Notes under the pieces: generated by a model | The model's database searches: none | What the model was told of the DNA's origin: nothing | What the model saw: only the letters and a program-made list of their open reading frames with translations | Assembly: GCF_001905505.1 (NCBI RefSeq) | Contig: NZ_LIPG01000007.1 | Span: 434,001 to 498,000, forward strand | Source: Streptomyces sp. CB02058 | GTDB lineage: Bacteria; Actinomycetota; Actinomycetes; Streptomycetales; Streptomycetaceae | Reading direction: 5' to 3' | DNA: 64,000 bases | Translations under genes and position numbers: made by a program | Shown here: positions 51,979 to 60,451 of the stretch, one piece after another | How the letters are laid out: the number at the start of each line of letters is the position of its first letter | How positions within the stretch are numbered: position 1 is the first letter of the stretch

Positions 51979-52484
51979 GCACCCTGACGTACCCGGAGGT
52001 AGGAGCCACCCGGCTCGGACCGCTCCCCGACGGCTACAACCACCTGCACCACCGTGCCGCCATCGGCAGGGGCCGGGCCGGATTCGAGGCGGCGGGCGCC
52101 GCCGTCACCGAGTGGCGCATGCACCGCGCCGCCGGGGCCGGGCTGGAAGCCTCCGCCGAACGGGCGGCAGAGGGGGTGACCGTCGAGGTGTCGGCGGGCA
52201 TCGGGCGGCTCAGGGTCGCCGCCCCCTGCGAGATCGTCTGGACGGCGTACGAGAAGAACCGCACCGGATTCGCGTACGGCACCGGGCGGGGACATCCGGA
52301 GCGCGGCGAGGAGAGCTTCGTGGTGGAGCTGGCGGACGACGGCACGGTGTGGTTCACGGTCACGGCGTTCTCCCGCCCCGCCTGCTGGTACGCCCGGCTC
52401 GCCGGCCCTCTCGTGCCGGTGGCCCAGCGCTGGTACGCACGCCGGCTCACAGCCGTGCTGCGGAGGATCGCGACCGCTGCCTGA
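51975..52484 (+). CDS. DUF1990 family protein
   Basis: A 169-aa soluble protein. Family segments: FAYGTGRGHPERGEESFVVEL and VWFTVTAFSRPACWYARLAGPLVPVAQRWYARRL near the C-terminus. DUF1990 proteins are START-like and of unknown function, often beside YndJ. The start overlaps the yndJ stop (ATGA) and it is 28 bases before the lipase-maturation-factor gene, so the three are likely one operon. Confidence 0.82.
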   Translation: MSTLTYPEVGATRLGPLPDGYNHLHHRAAIGRGRAGFEAAGAAVTEWRMHRAAGAGLEASAERAAEGVTVEVSAGIGRLRVAAPCEIVWTAYEKNRTGFAYGTGRGHPERGEESFVVELADDGTVWFTVTAFSRPACWYARLAGPLVPVAQRWYARRLTAVLRRIATAA

Positions 52485-52512
52485 GGGCCCGGCGGGCCGG
52501 ATACTGGAAGCG

Positions 52513-53955
52513 ATGCAGTGGTTCACCGCAGACGGCTACTGGCTGAGCAGGCTGATCTTCCAGCGGACGCTCGCCGTCGTCTACCTGGTCGCGTTCGTCG
52601 GCGCGGCGCTCCAGTTCCGGGCGCTGATCGGCTCCCGGGGCATGCTCCCCGTGCCCGAGCTGCTGCGGTACACCCCGTGGCGGGCGGCGCCCGGGCTGTT
52701 CAGGCTGCACTACTCGGACCGCTTCTTCGCACTGGTCGCATGGGCGGGCGCCGCGGTCTCGCTCGCCCTCGTCGCGGGGCTGGACGGCCTGGTTCCGCTG
52801 TGGGCGGCCATGGCGCTGTGGGCGGTGCCCTGGGTGCTGTACCTGTCGATCGTCCAGGTCGGCCAGGTCTGGTACGGCTTCGGCTGGGAGTCGCTCCTGC
52901 TGGAGACGGGCTTCCTCGCCGTGTTCCTCGGCAACGCGGACACGTCCGCCCCGGTGCTGGTGCTGTGGCTGCTGCGCTGGCTGCTCTTCAGGGTCGAGTT
53001 CGGCGCCGGGCTCATCAAGATCCGGGGGGACGCGTGCTGGCGGCGGCTGACCTGTCTGGACTTCCACCACGAGACCCAGCCGATGCCGGGACCGCTGAGC
53101 TGGTTCTTCCACCGGCTGCCGAGGCCCGTGCACCGGGTGGAGGTGGCCGCCAACCACGTCACACAGCTAGTGGTGCCGTTCCTGCTGTTCACCCCGCAGC
53201 CGGTGGCGAGCGTCGCCGCCGGGCTGATGGTTCTCACCCAGCTGTGGCTGGTGCTGTCGGGGAACTTCGCCTGGCTGAACTGGCTGACCATCACCCTCGC
53301 CCTGGCCGCCGTCGACTGGTCGCCGATCGCCGGAGCACCGCCCGCCCGGTCCGCGCCGCCGCTCTGGTACGAAGTGGTGGTCATCGCGGTCACCGCGCTG
53401 GTCCTGGCCCTCAGCTACCGTCCGGCGCGCAATCTCGTCTCCCGCCGCCAGGTGATGAACCGGTCCTTCGACCCGCTGCACCTGGTCAATACGTACGGAG
53501 CCTTCGGGAGCATCAGCAGGATGCGGCTGGAGGTGGTGGTCGAGGGCACCGACGAGCCGGTGATCCACGAGGGGACCCGCTGGCTGGAGTACGGCTTCCG
53601 GGGCAAGCCGGGCGATCCGCGCCGGCTGCCGCGCCAGTTCGCGCCGTACCACCTGCGGCTGGACTGGCTGATGTGGTTCGCGGCCCTCTCCCCCGCGTAC
53701 GCCCGCTCCTGGTTCGAACCGTTCGTGGAGAGGCTGTTGCGGGGCGACCGGGACACCCTGCGGCTGCTGGGCCACAACCCGTTCCCCGGGGGCCCGCCCG
53801 CCCACATCCGGGCCAGGGTCTTCCATTACCGCTTCACGGACTGGCGGGAACTGCGGGCCACCGGCCGCTGGTGGCACCGGACCTACGTACGCGACTTCAT
53901 GCGGCCCGTGGCCCGGCCGGTTCCGCTCCGGCCGGGCGGGCGCGCACCGGAGTAG
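52513..53955 (+). CDS. lipase maturation factor family protein
   Basis: A 480-aa membrane protein of the LMF1-like family: WLSRLIFQRTLAVVYLVAFVGA at the start, about seven predicted helices, the central RVEFGAGLIKIRGD...W-x2-L-T-C-L-D-F-HHETQPMP block, and a soluble C-terminal domain (FRGKPGDPRRLPRQFAPYHLRLDWLMWF). Vertebrate LMF1 helps lipases fold in the ER; the bacterial role is unknown. GATACT lies 7 bases before ATG 52513, so it may also have its own leaderless promoter. Confidence 0.85.
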   Translation: MQWFTADGYWLSRLIFQRTLAVVYLVAFVGAALQFRALIGSRGMLPVPELLRYTPWRAAPGLFRLHYSDRFFALVAWAGAAVSLALVAGLDGLVPLWAAMALWAVPWVLYLSIVQVGQVWYGFGWESLLLETGFLAVFLGNADTSAPVLVLWLLRWLLFRVEFGAGLIKIRGDACWRRLTCLDFHHETQPMPGPLSWFFHRLPRPVHRVEVAANHVTQLVVPFLLFTPQPVASVAAGLMVLTQLWLVLSGNFAWLNWLTITLALAAVDWSPIAGAPPARSAPPLWYEVVVIAVTALVLALSYRPARNLVSRRQVMNRSFDPLHLVNTYGAFGSISRMRLEVVVEGTDEPVIHEGTRWLEYGFRGKPGDPRRLPRQFAPYHLRLDWLMWFAALSPAYARSWFEPFVERLLRGDRDTLRLLGHNPFPGGPPAHIRARVFHYRFTDWRELRATGRWWHRTYVRDFMRPVARPVPLRPGGRAPE

Positions 53956-54028
53956 GCGGAGCACCGGGCCCGGCGCCGCGTACCCCCGTACCGCGCCGGG
54001 GCACCGGTGCGGTACGGGGAAGGGAAAA

Positions 54029-54062
54029 GCTCCGGCCCCCGTCCGTGAACGGGGGCCGGAGC
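54029..54062 (-). terminator. strong hairpin ending the 57-aa peptide gene
   Basis: A perfect 14-bp stem (GCTCCGGCCCCCGT / ACGGGGGCCGGAGC) with a 6-base loop. On the minus strand it is followed by TTTTCCC and lies 23 bases past the peptide stop. It can also stop the oncoming plus-strand transcript of the lipase-maturation-factor gene. Confidence 0.88.
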
Positions 54063-54085
54063 CGAGGCGCTGTGCGACGTGGCCG

Positions 54086-54259
54086 TCAGTCGATGCCGGG
54101 CAGGATGTGCGGCTCGGCCAGATCGTCCTCGTAGCCGGCCAGCCTGATCGGGGCCGACCTGGCCCAGACCTCGATGTTCCGGAGCTTCTCGGGCCGGCGG
54201 ACCCGCTCTCCGGTCGATTCGGCCGGGCGCGTCTCGGTCTTGGTCATTTCAGGTGTCAC
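54086..54259 (-). CDS. 57-residue peptide of unknown function
   Basis: A small gene supported by its signals: AAAGGAG six bases before GTG 54259, a clean reading frame, TGA, and a strong terminator 23 bases on. The peptide has a polar N-terminal half rich in Thr, Glu and Arg (TKTETRPAESTGERVRR), then PEKLRNIEVWARSAPIRLAGY and an acidic end (EDDLAEPHILPGID). No Cys, signal peptide or membrane segment. The leader-like first half and distinct second half recall RiPP precursors, but no modification enzyme is adjacent. An internal ATG four codons in gives 53 aa. Confidence 0.65.
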   Translation of the reverse strand: MTPEMTKTETRPAESTGERVRRPEKLRNIEVWARSAPIRLAGYEDDLAEPHILPGID

Positions 54260-54677
54260 CGCGGACTCCTTTGTGTCGCGTAACCCCGGGCGGTGGCGAC
54301 GTCGCGGCTGTGAGAACCGTGTCGACCGCCCTCTGCGGGGCAGGGGCAGAAACAGTTCGGTCGCGGTGGCGCCGGGTACGGGGCGGGACGGCGGACTGCT
54401 TACAGACCTGTCCCGGGACGGCCGAGGAAGTTTCGTGGATCCCTTGGTGGCGTCCGTTCACCTCAGACTAACCAAATGAGCGTCATTGCGCTCGACAGAA
54501 CGTGTGGCCTAGGTCACTTTCAGCCAACAGAACGGCGGCGGCCCCTGAATCACGGGGCCGCCGCCGTGTCACCTGTTTACGCAGGTGACGGGAGGTGCGG
54601 AAGATACAGAAGGTGCTGGACGCGCCGAAGTCACGCAAGGTCCCCGAGGGGCTCGGATCGCGCCAGGAGCGCTCAGG
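54260..54677. other. 418-base intergenic region
   Basis: It should contain the promoter of the minus-strand peptide gene and the 3' untranslated region of the SDR gene. Two hairpins are at 54533-54566 and 54568-54589. A TTTGGTTAGTCT stretch at 54465-54476 (minus strand) resembles one half of an iron box. No convincing coding sequence is seen. Confidence 0.5.
54533..54589 (-). terminator. tandem hairpins downstream of the SDR gene
   Basis: First reached on the minus strand is an 8-bp stem (GTCACCTG / CAGGTGAC, 54568-54589), then a 13-bp perfect stem (CGGCGGCGGCCCC / GGGGCCGCCGCCG, 54533-54566) with an 8-base loop. Together they probably end the SDR transcript. Confidence 0.65.
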
Positions 54678-56168
54678 TCACCAGCCCGCGGGCGCGTAGT
54701 CCTTCAGGAAGCAGCCGTACAGGTCCTCGCCCGCCTCACCACGCACGATCGGGTCGTAGACCCGGGCCGCGCCGTCGACCAGATCGAGCGGGGCGTGAAA
54801 TCCCTCCTCGGCGAGACGGATCTTGTCCGGGTGGGGACGCTCGTCGGTGATCCAGCCCGTGTCGACGGCCGTCATGAGGATGCGGTCCTTCTCGAACATC
54901 TCCTGGGCGCTGGTGCGGGTCAGCATGTTCAGCGCGGCCTTGGCCATGTTGGTGTGGGGGTGTCCCGCCCCCTTGTAGCCGCGGCTGAAAACGCCCTCCA
55001 TAGCGGAGACGTTGACCACGTAGGCCCGCCCGGACACGGCCCTCGACATCGCCGGGCGGAGCCGGCTGATCAGGATGAAGGGCGCCGTGGAGTTGCAGAG
55101 CTGGACCTCGAGGAGCTCGATCGGCTCGACCTCGTCGACGGTCTGGATCCAGCTGTTCGTGTCGTGCAGGTCCGGGACGAGCCCGCCGGCGTCGATCGCG
55201 GTGCCCGCGGCGATACGGGCCGGCGAGGCGGACCCGGTGACCAGGGCGAGGTCCGTGACGTCCTGCGCGCTCAGCCCCTCCCCTTCCTTGCGGGCGGCGG
55301 GCAGCGCGGCCACGCGGTCGACGGTGCCGCTGCCGAACGTTCCGATCACCTCGGCGGCGGGGAGCTCGCCGGCGGGCAGCGGGGCGGACTCGGCGCCGAG
55401 CAGCTCGCTGTAGGCCTGCGGGGAGCGGCGGACGGTCTGCGCGGCGTTGTTGATCAGGATGTCGAGCGGGCCCTCCGCCGCGACCGAGTCGGCAAGGGCG
55501 ACGACCTGGGCGGGGTCGCGCAGGTCGATGCCGACGATCTTCAGGCGGTGGATCCACTCGTCGCTGTCCGGCATCGCCTTGAAGCGGCGGATCGCGTCGT
55601 TGGGGAAGCGGGTGGTGATGGTGGTGTGCGCGCCGTCGCGCAGCAGCCGCAGCGCGATGTACATGCCGATCTTGGCCCGGCCGCCGGTGAGCAGGGCACG
55701 GCGCCCGGTGAGGTCGGTGCGCGCGTCACGCCGCTCGCGGTTCTCCCTGGCGCACTGCCGGCAGAGCTGGTGGTAGAAGGCGTCCACCTCGACGTACCGG
55801 GTCTTGCAGATGTAGCAGGACCTCGGGCGCTGGAGCACGCCCGCGATCTCGGCCGTCGCCGAGGAGGAGGGGAGGACGCCCTGCGTCTCGTCGTCGATGC
55901 GCTCGGCGGAGCCGGTCGCCGTGGCTTCGGTGACGGCCTTGTCGTGCGCGGTCTTGGCGGCGCGACGCTCCTGGCGCCGGCGCTGCTTCACGGTGCGGTA
56001 GATGCCGGCGGTGGCCCGGCGCACGGCGATGGCGTCCGGGTGGTCGACCTCGATGCCGTTCAGCTCGTCGAGCACGCCCAGGCAGACGGCCAGCCGCTCC
56101 GGGTCGATACCGGGACCGAACTCGTCGATACCGGGAGCGAGCTCCGGGCTGTCCTCTGTCACCGTCAT
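54678..56168 (-). CDS. SDR-family oxidoreductase with N-terminal zinc-ribbon extension
   Basis: A 496-aa protein. An Ala/Arg-rich helical N-terminus (about 30-90) is followed by two CxxC pairs (CYIC...CRQC, about 117-138), a predicted zinc ribbon. The SDR Rossmann domain begins near 150: GRRALLTGGRAKIGMYIALRLL (cofactor loop), ILINNAAQTV (NNAG-like), and VNVSAMEG...KGAGHPHTNMAKAALNML, where the usual YxxxK is H-T-N-M-A-K, so the catalytic Tyr looks replaced. Normal SDRs are about 250 aa. GAGGAA precedes ATG 56168. Substrate unknown; divergent from the sigma gene. Confidence 0.8.
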   Translation of the reverse strand: MTVTEDSPELAPGIDEFGPGIDPERLAVCLGVLDELNGIEVDHPDAIAVRRATAGIYRTVKQRRRQERRAAKTAHDKAVTEATATGSAERIDDETQGVLPSSSATAEIAGVLQRPRSCYICKTRYVEVDAFYHQLCRQCARENRERRDARTDLTGRRALLTGGRAKIGMYIALRLLRDGAHTTITTRFPNDAIRRFKAMPDSDEWIHRLKIVGIDLRDPAQVVALADSVAAEGPLDILINNAAQTVRRSPQAYSELLGAESAPLPAGELPAAEVIGTFGSGTVDRVAALPAARKEGEGLSAQDVTDLALVTGSASPARIAAGTAIDAGGLVPDLHDTNSWIQTVDEVEPIELLEVQLCNSTAPFILISRLRPAMSRAVSGRAYVVNVSAMEGVFSRGYKGAGHPHTNMAKAALNMLTRTSAQEMFEKDRILMTAVDTGWITDERPHPDKIRLAEEGFHAPLDLVDGAARVYDPIVRGEAGEDLYGCFLKDYAPAGW

Positions 56169-56555
56169 TGCCGTTCCTCTGTCACTCGTCACTCATGCCG
56201 CTGGCGGGCTTCGGTGGGGAGTGATCCGGCCGGGGCCGGCGAGGGCAGGCACGCACGGGCCGAACGCCCCGGTCAAGTCTGCCATGAATCGGACGTAGCT
56301 CAGTTCGAGTCGGGCACCCCTGCCTTCACGCCCACCGGGCGGTACTGCCGGTGCCCCGGGCGCCGGTGACGCCCGGTCCGCTCGGGCAGGGCTGCGATGA
56401 GATATCGGTCTCAATCACAACAGATCGGTACATTCGGTCGCGTTGTCCGGCCCCGCTCGACGCCCTCCGCGAAAATTCCTGGAATTCGGTGGCATTACTT
56501 CCGGATAGCAGGGCATGCGCTGGTCACCACAGCACATCCCAGGGAGGGCGACACC
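56169..56555. other. 387-base divergent region between SDR and sigma-factor genes
   Basis: It contains a candidate SigB-type promoter (56408-56431), the palindrome AATTCC-T-GGAATT at 56474-56486, and AGGGAGG before ATG 56556. A stretch at 56291-56324 looks like tRNA D- and T-arm sequence but is too short for a tRNA. No coding sequence is seen. Confidence 0.5.
56408..56431 (+). promoter_or_regulatory. candidate SigB-type promoter of the sigma gene
   Basis: GTCT, 14 bases, CGGTAC: one mismatch from the SigB-family consensus GNNT-N14/16-GGGTAC/T, 125 bases before the sigma start. Autoregulation is common for this family. Weak evidence. Confidence 0.3.
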
Positions 56556-57452
56556 ATGACGGCCATGTCAGTGCGAACCAACGAAGCGATCGACGCGGCG
56601 GCGACGCGGTGCGACGAGGCGGAGACGGGTTCGGACACGGGCGCGCTGCCGTGGATCGAGGACGCCGGCAAGGTGGCCCCACAGGACGCCCGGACGATGT
56701 CGAAGCTGTTCTTCGACAGGCTCCAGGTCCTGGAGGAGGGGACGCACGAGTACCAGTACGCGCGCAACACCCTGATCGAGATGAATCTCTCGCTGGTCCG
56801 CTTCGCCGCCTCGCGGTTCCGCAACCGTGGCGGTGACGACGCCGAGGACATCATCCAGGTGGGGACGATCGGCCTGATCAAGGCGATCGACCGGTTCGAC
56901 CTGTCGCGCGAGGTCGAGTTCGCCACCTTCGCGGTGCCGTACATCGTCGGCGAGATCAAGCGCTTCTTCCGTGACACCACGTGGTCCGTGCACGTGCCTC
57001 GACGGCTGCAGGAGCTGCGGGTCGAGCTGGCCAAGGCCAAGGAGCTGCTGTCGGCGAAGCTCGACCGCGACCCGACGGTCGCGGAGCTCTCGGAGCACCT
57101 GGATCTCCCCGAGGAGGAGATCATCGAGGGTCTCGTCGCGGCCAACGGCTACTCCGCGGGCTCGCTGGACACCCCGAGCGCCGACAGCGAGTCGGGCGGC
57201 GACCAGCGCGCGTACGCCGATCTGCTGGGCGAGGACGACCCGGCGATGGAGACCGTCGAGAATCTGCACGCCCTGGCTCCCCTGCTGCGGCAGCTGGACG
57301 ACCGGGAGCGGAAGATCGTCCGGATGCGGTTCGGCCAGGAGATGACGCAGGCTCAGATCGGCGCCGAGCTGGGCGTTTCCCAGATGCACGTGTCCCGGCT
57401 GCTGAGCAGGATCGTGCAGCGGCTGCGCACGGGCATGTGCGTCGAGGCGTGA
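56556..57452 (+). CDS. RNA polymerase sigma factor, SigB/SigF/SigG family
   Basis: A 298-aa stress/differentiation sigma factor. Region 2 (about 65-140: NLSLVRFAASRFRNRG, DDAEDIIQVGTIGLIKAIDRFD, EFATFAVPYIVGEIKRFFRD), region 3 (VHVPRRLQELRVELAKAKELL) and region 4 (ERKIVRMRFGQEMTQAQIGAELGVSQMHVSRLLSRI) are all present. Streptomyces members respond to osmotic and other stress under partner-switching control. A strong AGGGAGG site lies before ATG 56556. It heads a signalling cluster and ends at a 13-bp hairpin. Confidence 0.93.
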   Translation: MTAMSVRTNEAIDAAATRCDEAETGSDTGALPWIEDAGKVAPQDARTMSKLFFDRLQVLEEGTHEYQYARNTLIEMNLSLVRFAASRFRNRGGDDAEDIIQVGTIGLIKAIDRFDLSREVEFATFAVPYIVGEIKRFFRDTTWSVHVPRRLQELRVELAKAKELLSAKLDRDPTVAELSEHLDLPEEEIIEGLVAANGYSAGSLDTPSADSESGGDQRAYADLLGEDDPAMETVENLHALAPLLRQLDDRERKIVRMRFGQEMTQAQIGAELGVSQMHVSRLLSRIVQRLRTGMCVEA

Positions 57453-57475
57453 CCGCCCGACCCGTCCGCTGAATC

Positions 57476-57506
57476 ACCGATGCCCGGCCGAGTGCCGGGC
57501 ATCGGT
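57476..57506 (+). terminator. terminator after the sigma gene
   Basis: A perfect 13-bp stem (ACCGATGCCCGGC / GCCGGGCATCGGT) with a CGAGT loop, 23 bases past the stop. It separates the sigma gene from the phosphatase operon. Confidence 0.87.
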
Positions 57507-57569
57507 CGCATATGCTTCCTGCCGAAACGGCCGCGGGTGCCCCGTGCCGTCCGTCGGAGGGGGTGGAGA

Positions 57570-58829
57570 GTGACCGAGACGCCGTTGGACACCTCTGCGC
57601 GCGTGAAGGAGCCCAGCGGGATTCCGGAGCAGCAAGGGGTTCTCGCTGCTGCCGACGCGTCCGCCTGGGCTGTCGGTGCGACCCTTCTCCTGGTCGAGGA
57701 CGACTCGGGGGATGCTCTCCTCGTCGAGGAGATGCTCACCGACAGTGAGCTGGACGCTCCCCTCACGTGGTGCAAGACGCTGGCGGAGGCCCGGCGGTTC
57801 CTGCTGGGGTGCCGCACTCCTGTCTGTGTGCTGCTGGATCTGCATCTGCCGGACGTGAACGGCCTCGAAGCCGTCGGCCAGCTCGTGCAGTCCGCGCCGG
57901 ATGCCGCCGTCATCGTGCTGACCGGTCTGGACGAGTCCGAGACCGGACTGTCCGCGGTGGCGCAGGGCGCCCAGGACTATCTGGTCAAGGGCCGGATCGA
58001 TCCCGAGGTGCTGGGCCGCGCGGTCCGGTACGCCCTCCAGCGCAAGCACACCGAGCGGTCGGCGGCGGCGATGCGGACCAGCCGTCTGATCGCCCAGGAG
58101 AACGCCCGTCTGGAGCGCGCGCTGCTGCCCATACCGCTGCTGCTCGACGAGACCTTCGACGTGGCCGCCCGCTACGAGGCGGGGCGCGCCCACGGACTGC
58201 TGAGCGGCGACTTCTACGACGTGGTGCAGACGGCCGACGGCGCGGTGCACGCGGTGATCGGTGACGTCTCGGGTCACGGCGCGGCGGAGGCGGCGCTCGG
58301 GGTGTGTCTCCGGGTGGCCTGGCGCACGGCCGTACTGACCGGGGTGTCGCAGCTGGAGAAGATCGGTCTTCTGGAGGAGATACTCGTCGCCGAGCGGTCC
58401 GATCCCCATGTGTTCGCCACCGTGACCACGCTCGTCTTCCCGCCGGGCGGGGACAGGGTGCTCGTCGCGCGGGCCGGGCATCCGGGGCTGCTCATACGGC
58501 GCGGCCCGGACGTCAGCTGGGTGGAGCCCGACACCGGCATGGCCCTCGGGCTGCTGCCGGGCATGGGCCGCTGGACGATCACCGAGCTGGAGCTCGTCCC
58601 GGGCAACGAGCTGGTCCTGTTCACGGACGGCCTGTTCGAGGGGCGTACGGGGCCCAGCTCCCGGCTGGGAGAGGACGGACTGCTCGCCATGGCACGGAAG
58701 TACGGGGAACTGGCGCCGCGCGCCTTCGTGGACGCCCTGGTGGCCGAGGCCACCGAGAGCGCGTCCCCTTACGGAGGGCTGGCCGACGACGTCGCCGTAC
58801 TCCATCTCGGCTGGAGGAACGGCTCATGA
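57570..58829 (+). CDS. receiver-PP2C (SpoIIE) response-regulator phosphatase
   Basis: A 419-aa response regulator with phosphatase output. Receiver (about 33-155): VEDDSGDALLVEEML, phospho-Asp in CVLLDLHLPDVNG, Lys in YLVKGRI. A short coiled linker (160-190), then SpoIIE (about 200-415): HGLLSGDFYDV, HAVIGDVSGHG, LFTDGLFEGR, LADDVAVLHL, with metal Asp residues intact. It should link a histidine kinase to sigma-factor partner switching. Start GTG 57570 with GGTGGAGA. The stop overlaps the kinase start (ATGA). Confidence 0.9.
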   Translation: MTETPLDTSARVKEPSGIPEQQGVLAAADASAWAVGATLLLVEDDSGDALLVEEMLTDSELDAPLTWCKTLAEARRFLLGCRTPVCVLLDLHLPDVNGLEAVGQLVQSAPDAAVIVLTGLDESETGLSAVAQGAQDYLVKGRIDPEVLGRAVRYALQRKHTERSAAAMRTSRLIAQENARLERALLPIPLLLDETFDVAARYEAGRAHGLLSGDFYDVVQTADGAVHAVIGDVSGHGAAEAALGVCLRVAWRTAVLTGVSQLEKIGLLEEILVAERSDPHVFATVTTLVFPPGGDRVLVARAGHPGLLIRRGPDVSWVEPDTGMALGLLPGMGRWTITELELVPGNELVLFTDGLFEGRTGPSSRLGEDGLLAMARKYGELAPRAFVDALVAEATESASPYGGLADDVAVLHLGWRNGS

Positions 58830-60451
58830 GCACAGAGGAACCCGCGGACGCACGCCCGGGCCCCATAGCCCGGCTGTCGGTGCAGAACTGGGTCCATCTG
58901 ATCCTCGCCGGTTTCGTACTGGTGGTCTGCGGATGCCTCGTGGTGGGCGGGCTGGTGCTCTCCCGCATCTCCGACCGGACCACGGACCTGGTGGACCGTA
59001 TCCAGCCCGCCCGCTCCTCCTCCTTCCAGCTGCAGAACTCGCTCCTGGACCAGGAGACCGGCGTCCGGGGGTACGCGCTGACCGGTGACAGCACGTTCCT
59101 GGAGCCCTACGAGGCCGGCGTGCGGAACGAGGCGGAGCGGCTGGACCGGGTGCGCGCCCTGGTGGGGGACGAGCAGCCGTACGCCGAGGACCTGCTGCGG
59201 ATCGCGAGGGCCTCCGAGCAGTGGCGTGTGCTGCGGGCCGAGCCGCTGATCGCCACGGTGCGGGAGAACGGGCCGACCGCCGCGTCCTCGGCCCCGATCC
59301 TCCGGAGCAAGCAGGATTTCGACGCGCTGCGCCTCCTCTACACCACTCAGCAGAGCCATCTCGACGACGCGCGTGACAAGGCCCGCGCCGAGCTCGACGA
59401 CGCGCGCGCCACGCGCGACCGGGTGCTCATCGCCCTGGTGATCGGCTTCGTGCTGTCCGTCGTCTCGCTCAGCCTGCTGCTGCAGCGCGTGGTCGGCCGG
59501 CCGCTGAACGCGCTGACCGCGGCCTCGGACAGGGTCAGAGCGGGCGCCTTCGACGCCAGGATCGCGGTCCGCGGCCCCTCGGACGTCAGAGCGGTGGCCG
59601 CGGCGGCCGAGGACATGCGCCGACGCCTGGTCGCGGAGCTGGCCGAGTCGCAGGACCGCGAGACGCTGCTGGCCGAGCAGACCACGGAGCTGCGCCGGTC
59701 CAACTCCGAGCTGGAGCAGTTCGCGTACGTGGCCTCGCACGACCTCCAGGAGCCGCTTCGGAAGGTGGCCTCCTTCTGCCAGCTCCTCGAGAAGCGCTAC
59801 GGCACGCAGCTGGACGACCGGGGCCGGCAGTACATCGCCTTCGCGGTCGACGGTGCCAAGCGGATGCAGGTGCTCATCAACGACCTGCTGACCTTCTCCC
59901 GGGTGGGCCGGGTGCAGCAGAGCTGGAAGCCCGTCGACCTCGGCGGAGCCCTGGACCGGGCGCTGTCCAACCTCACTCTGGCCGTCGAGGAGTCCGGGGC
60001 GACGGTCGTACGCGAGGATCCGCTCCCCGAGCTGCTCGGTGACTCGACGTCGCTGACGATGGTCTGGCAGAACCTCATCGGTAACGCGGTGAAGTTCCGA
60101 AAGCCCGATGTGCCGTGCCGGATCACGGTCGGGTGTGTCCAGGAGGGCGAGGACTGGCACCTGACCGTCGCCGACAACGGCATCGGGATCGCGCCGGAGT
60201 TCGCCGACAAGGTCTTCATCATCTTCCAGCGCCTGCACGCCCGCGACGAGTACGAGGGAACGGGCATCGGGCTCTCCCTCTGCCGCAAGATCATCGAGTT
60301 CCACGGTGGCCGGATCTGGCTGGACCCGGAACCCGCCGAGGGCACACTCATACACTTCACCCTGCCGGTGCTTCCCGAAGCACCCACACACACCACGGCG
60401 GAGCTGCTCGCCCCCGCCCCGCTCACCCCCCGGTCGGGAGACTCCTCTTGA
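58826..60451 (+). CDS. CHASE3-HAMP sensor histidine kinase
   Basis: A 541-aa membrane kinase: helix 1 (LILAGFVLVVCGCLVVGGLVL), extracellular CHASE3 domain (about 45-190; SLLDQETGVRGYALTGDSTFLEPY), helix 2 (VLIALVIGFVLSVVSLSLLL), HAMP, phytochrome-type HisKA (SNSELEQFAYVASHDLQEPLRK, His acceptor) and HATPase (NLIGNAVKFRKP, VADNGIGI, GTGIGLSLCRKII). Its coupled neighbours are a receiver-PP2C protein and a single-domain regulator, so it likely phosphorylates one or both. Confidence 0.92.
   Translation: MSTEEPADARPGPIARLSVQNWVHLILAGFVLVVCGCLVVGGLVLSRISDRTTDLVDRIQPARSSSFQLQNSLLDQETGVRGYALTGDSTFLEPYEAGVRNEAERLDRVRALVGDEQPYAEDLLRIARASEQWRVLRAEPLIATVRENGPTAASSAPILRSKQDFDALRLLYTTQQSHLDDARDKARAELDDARATRDRVLIALVIGFVLSVVSLSLLLQRVVGRPLNALTAASDRVRAGAFDARIAVRGPSDVRAVAAAAEDMRRRLVAELAESQDRETLLAEQTTELRRSNSELEQFAYVASHDLQEPLRKVASFCQLLEKRYGTQLDDRGRQYIAFAVDGAKRMQVLINDLLTFSRVGRVQQSWKPVDLGGALDRALSNLTLAVEESGATVVREDPLPELLGDSTSLTMVWQNLIGNAVKFRKPDVPCRITVGCVQEGEDWHLTVADNGIGIAPEFADKVFIIFQRLHARDEYEGTGIGLSLCRKIIEFHGGRIWLDPEPAEGTLIHFTLPVLPEAPTHTTAELLAPAPLTPRSGDSS

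Noticed and set aside
54457..54476. Possible iron box (TTTGGTTAGTCT on the minus strand) upstream of the 57-aa peptide gene
   Set aside because: Only one half matches the DmdR/IdeR consensus TTAGGTTAGGCTCACCTAA, and it lies about 200 bases from the start codon.
54174..54479. 101-codon plus-strand open frame after the lipase maturation factor gene
   Set aside because: It is antisense to the peptide gene at its start, has no ribosome site, and its Arg/Ser-rich composition is typical of noncoding frames in high-GC DNA.
56291..56324. tRNA-like fragment: TAGCTCAG joined directly to GTTCGAGTC and GC-rich flanks
   Set aside because: Only about 34 bases; there is no anticodon arm and no pairing acceptor ends. 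It may be a remnant or coincidence.
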